Source: Candidatus Brevibacterium intestinavium (lineage in GTDB: Bacteria; Actinomycetota; Actinomycetes; Actinomycetales; Brevibacteriaceae). From it: DNA of 49,577 bases. Numbering within the stretch: the first letter of the stretch is position 1; every line of letters begins with the position of its first letter. Both the position numbers and the translations under genes were made by a program. Positions 49,214-49,577 of this stretch are shown here, piece after piece. The stretch spans positions 1 to 49,577 of the forward strand of contig DWZN01000229.1 of NCBI GenBank assembly GCA_019117545.1. Direction: 5' to 3'. A model generated the notes under the pieces. The model made no database searches, was not told the origin of the DNA, and saw only the letters and a program-made list of their open reading frames with translations.

Positions 49214-49577
49214 TCCAGTCGTGGGCAGGAGTCGACGCAGCGACTCCAGCCGTGAGACGCCGCCGGAACCGGCCCGCCCCTCGGCCACCCAGTCGTCGAG
49301 GCGGCAGCCGGGGGCGCCCTGAAGATGCGTGCACCCGCGGGGGCAGTCAGCAGTGGCTTCGACGAGTTCGGGGAAGGCCGACAGCAGCGTCTGCCGGTCG
49401 ACGTGGGCGAGGCCGAAGCTGCGCACGCCGGGGGTGTCGATGAGCCAGCCTCCGCCTTCGAGCGGCAGGCACACGGCCGAGGACGAGGTGTGGCGTCCGC
49501 GTCCGGTGACGTCGTTGACCTCACCGGTCGCGCGTTCGGCGGCGGGCACCAGCGCGTTCGTCAGTGTCGACTTGCCG
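49211..49577 (-). CDS. rsgA: Ribosome small-subunit GTPase RsgA, 3' part only
   Basis: About 121 C-terminal residues; the gene enters from the right edge. Visible are the P-loop remainder GKSTLTNALVP, the threonine switch (VTGRGRHTSS), DTPG (in LIDTPGVRSFGL) and the zinc cluster CPRGCTHLQGAPGC, in the circularly permuted order of RsgA/YjeQ, which checks 30S maturation. The last bases before the stop give LRRLLPTTG. Confidence 0.9.
   Translation of the reverse strand, partial: GKSTLTNALVPAAERATGEVNDVTGRGRHTSSSAVCLPLEGGGWLIDTPGVRSFGLAHVDRQTLLSAFPELVEATADCPRGCTHLQGAPGCRLDDWVAEGRAGSGGVSRLESLRRLLPTTG

Noticed and set aside
1..49577. CRISPR array, prophage or integrative element
   Set aside because: No regularly spaced repeats, integrase, phage structural genes or flanking direct repeats at the tRNA were seen.

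Overview
The window is a GC-rich actinobacterial chromosome segment. Gene content and order suggest a Micrococcales member close to Brevibacterium, which is inferred from memory of family content and was not tested by any search. It is almost all core genome. As I remember the Mycobacterium tuberculosis map, positions 3166-15167 follow the Rv1201c-Rv1232c block (dapD, dapE, LOG protein, folP2-like, DivIVA-like, DUF3117, O-methyltransferase, tatB, mrp, DUF1003, MgtE_N/CBS). Positions 22297-44900 follow the Rv3193c-Rv3211 block (UPF0182, PDZ-Lon, DUF2342, uvrD2, nudC, adnB/adnA, TetR, DUF3107, ferritin-like, DEAD helicase).

Layout: 1-5319 holds lysine/diaminopimelate genes (3' part of dapC, then divergent dapD and dapE) around citrate synthase gltA. 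5316-8946 is a forward run: LOG protein, DHPS homologue, DivIVA-type membrane protein, PIG-V-like mannosyltransferase and DUF3117. 9054-15167 is mostly reverse: O-methyltransferase, alkyltransferase-like protein (divergent from tatB), polysaccharide deacetylase, Mrp, DUF1003 and a soluble MgtE_N/CBS protein. 15362-22160 has a secreted phosphoesterase, a coupled P1 peptidase/aminopeptidase P pair, a PHP phosphoesterase and a membrane acyltransferase. 22297-25549 has the DEAD helicase, ferritin-like, DUF3107 and TetR genes. 25661-36612 is a DNA-repair region: AdnA-AdnB motor-nuclease, a probable pseudokinase, NudC and UvrD2. 36589-44900 has an orphan ThiF/RiPP-type protein, a 530-base noncoding interval with DnaA-box-like repeats, a YgjP-type metallopeptidase, a Nudix protein, DUF2342, PDZ-Lon and UPF0182. 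45188-46323 is the only accessory patch: a small unknown gene, a mosaic of two dead transposases, and the initiator tRNA. 46485-49577 has yceI, an aminotransferase, hisN and the 3' part of rsgA.

The clearest structure not explained by genes is regulatory. Fourteen genes have a TANNNT -10 hexamer ending 6 or 7 bases before an ATG or GTG, the geometry of leaderless transcription, and this fixes many starts. Other candidates are a same-strand cluster of DnaA-box-like sequences where mycobacteria and Streptomyces carry whiB7, a 5' leader of gltA in which one segment can pair either with a hairpin arm or with the ribosome site, an operator-like inverted repeat inside the yceI promoter, and a 16-codon leader ORF overlapping the alkyltransferase-like gene. 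No CRISPR array, prophage or intact mobile element is visible. I found no obvious new multi-gene system; the DnaA-box interval beside the orphan ThiF-like gene is the best lead.
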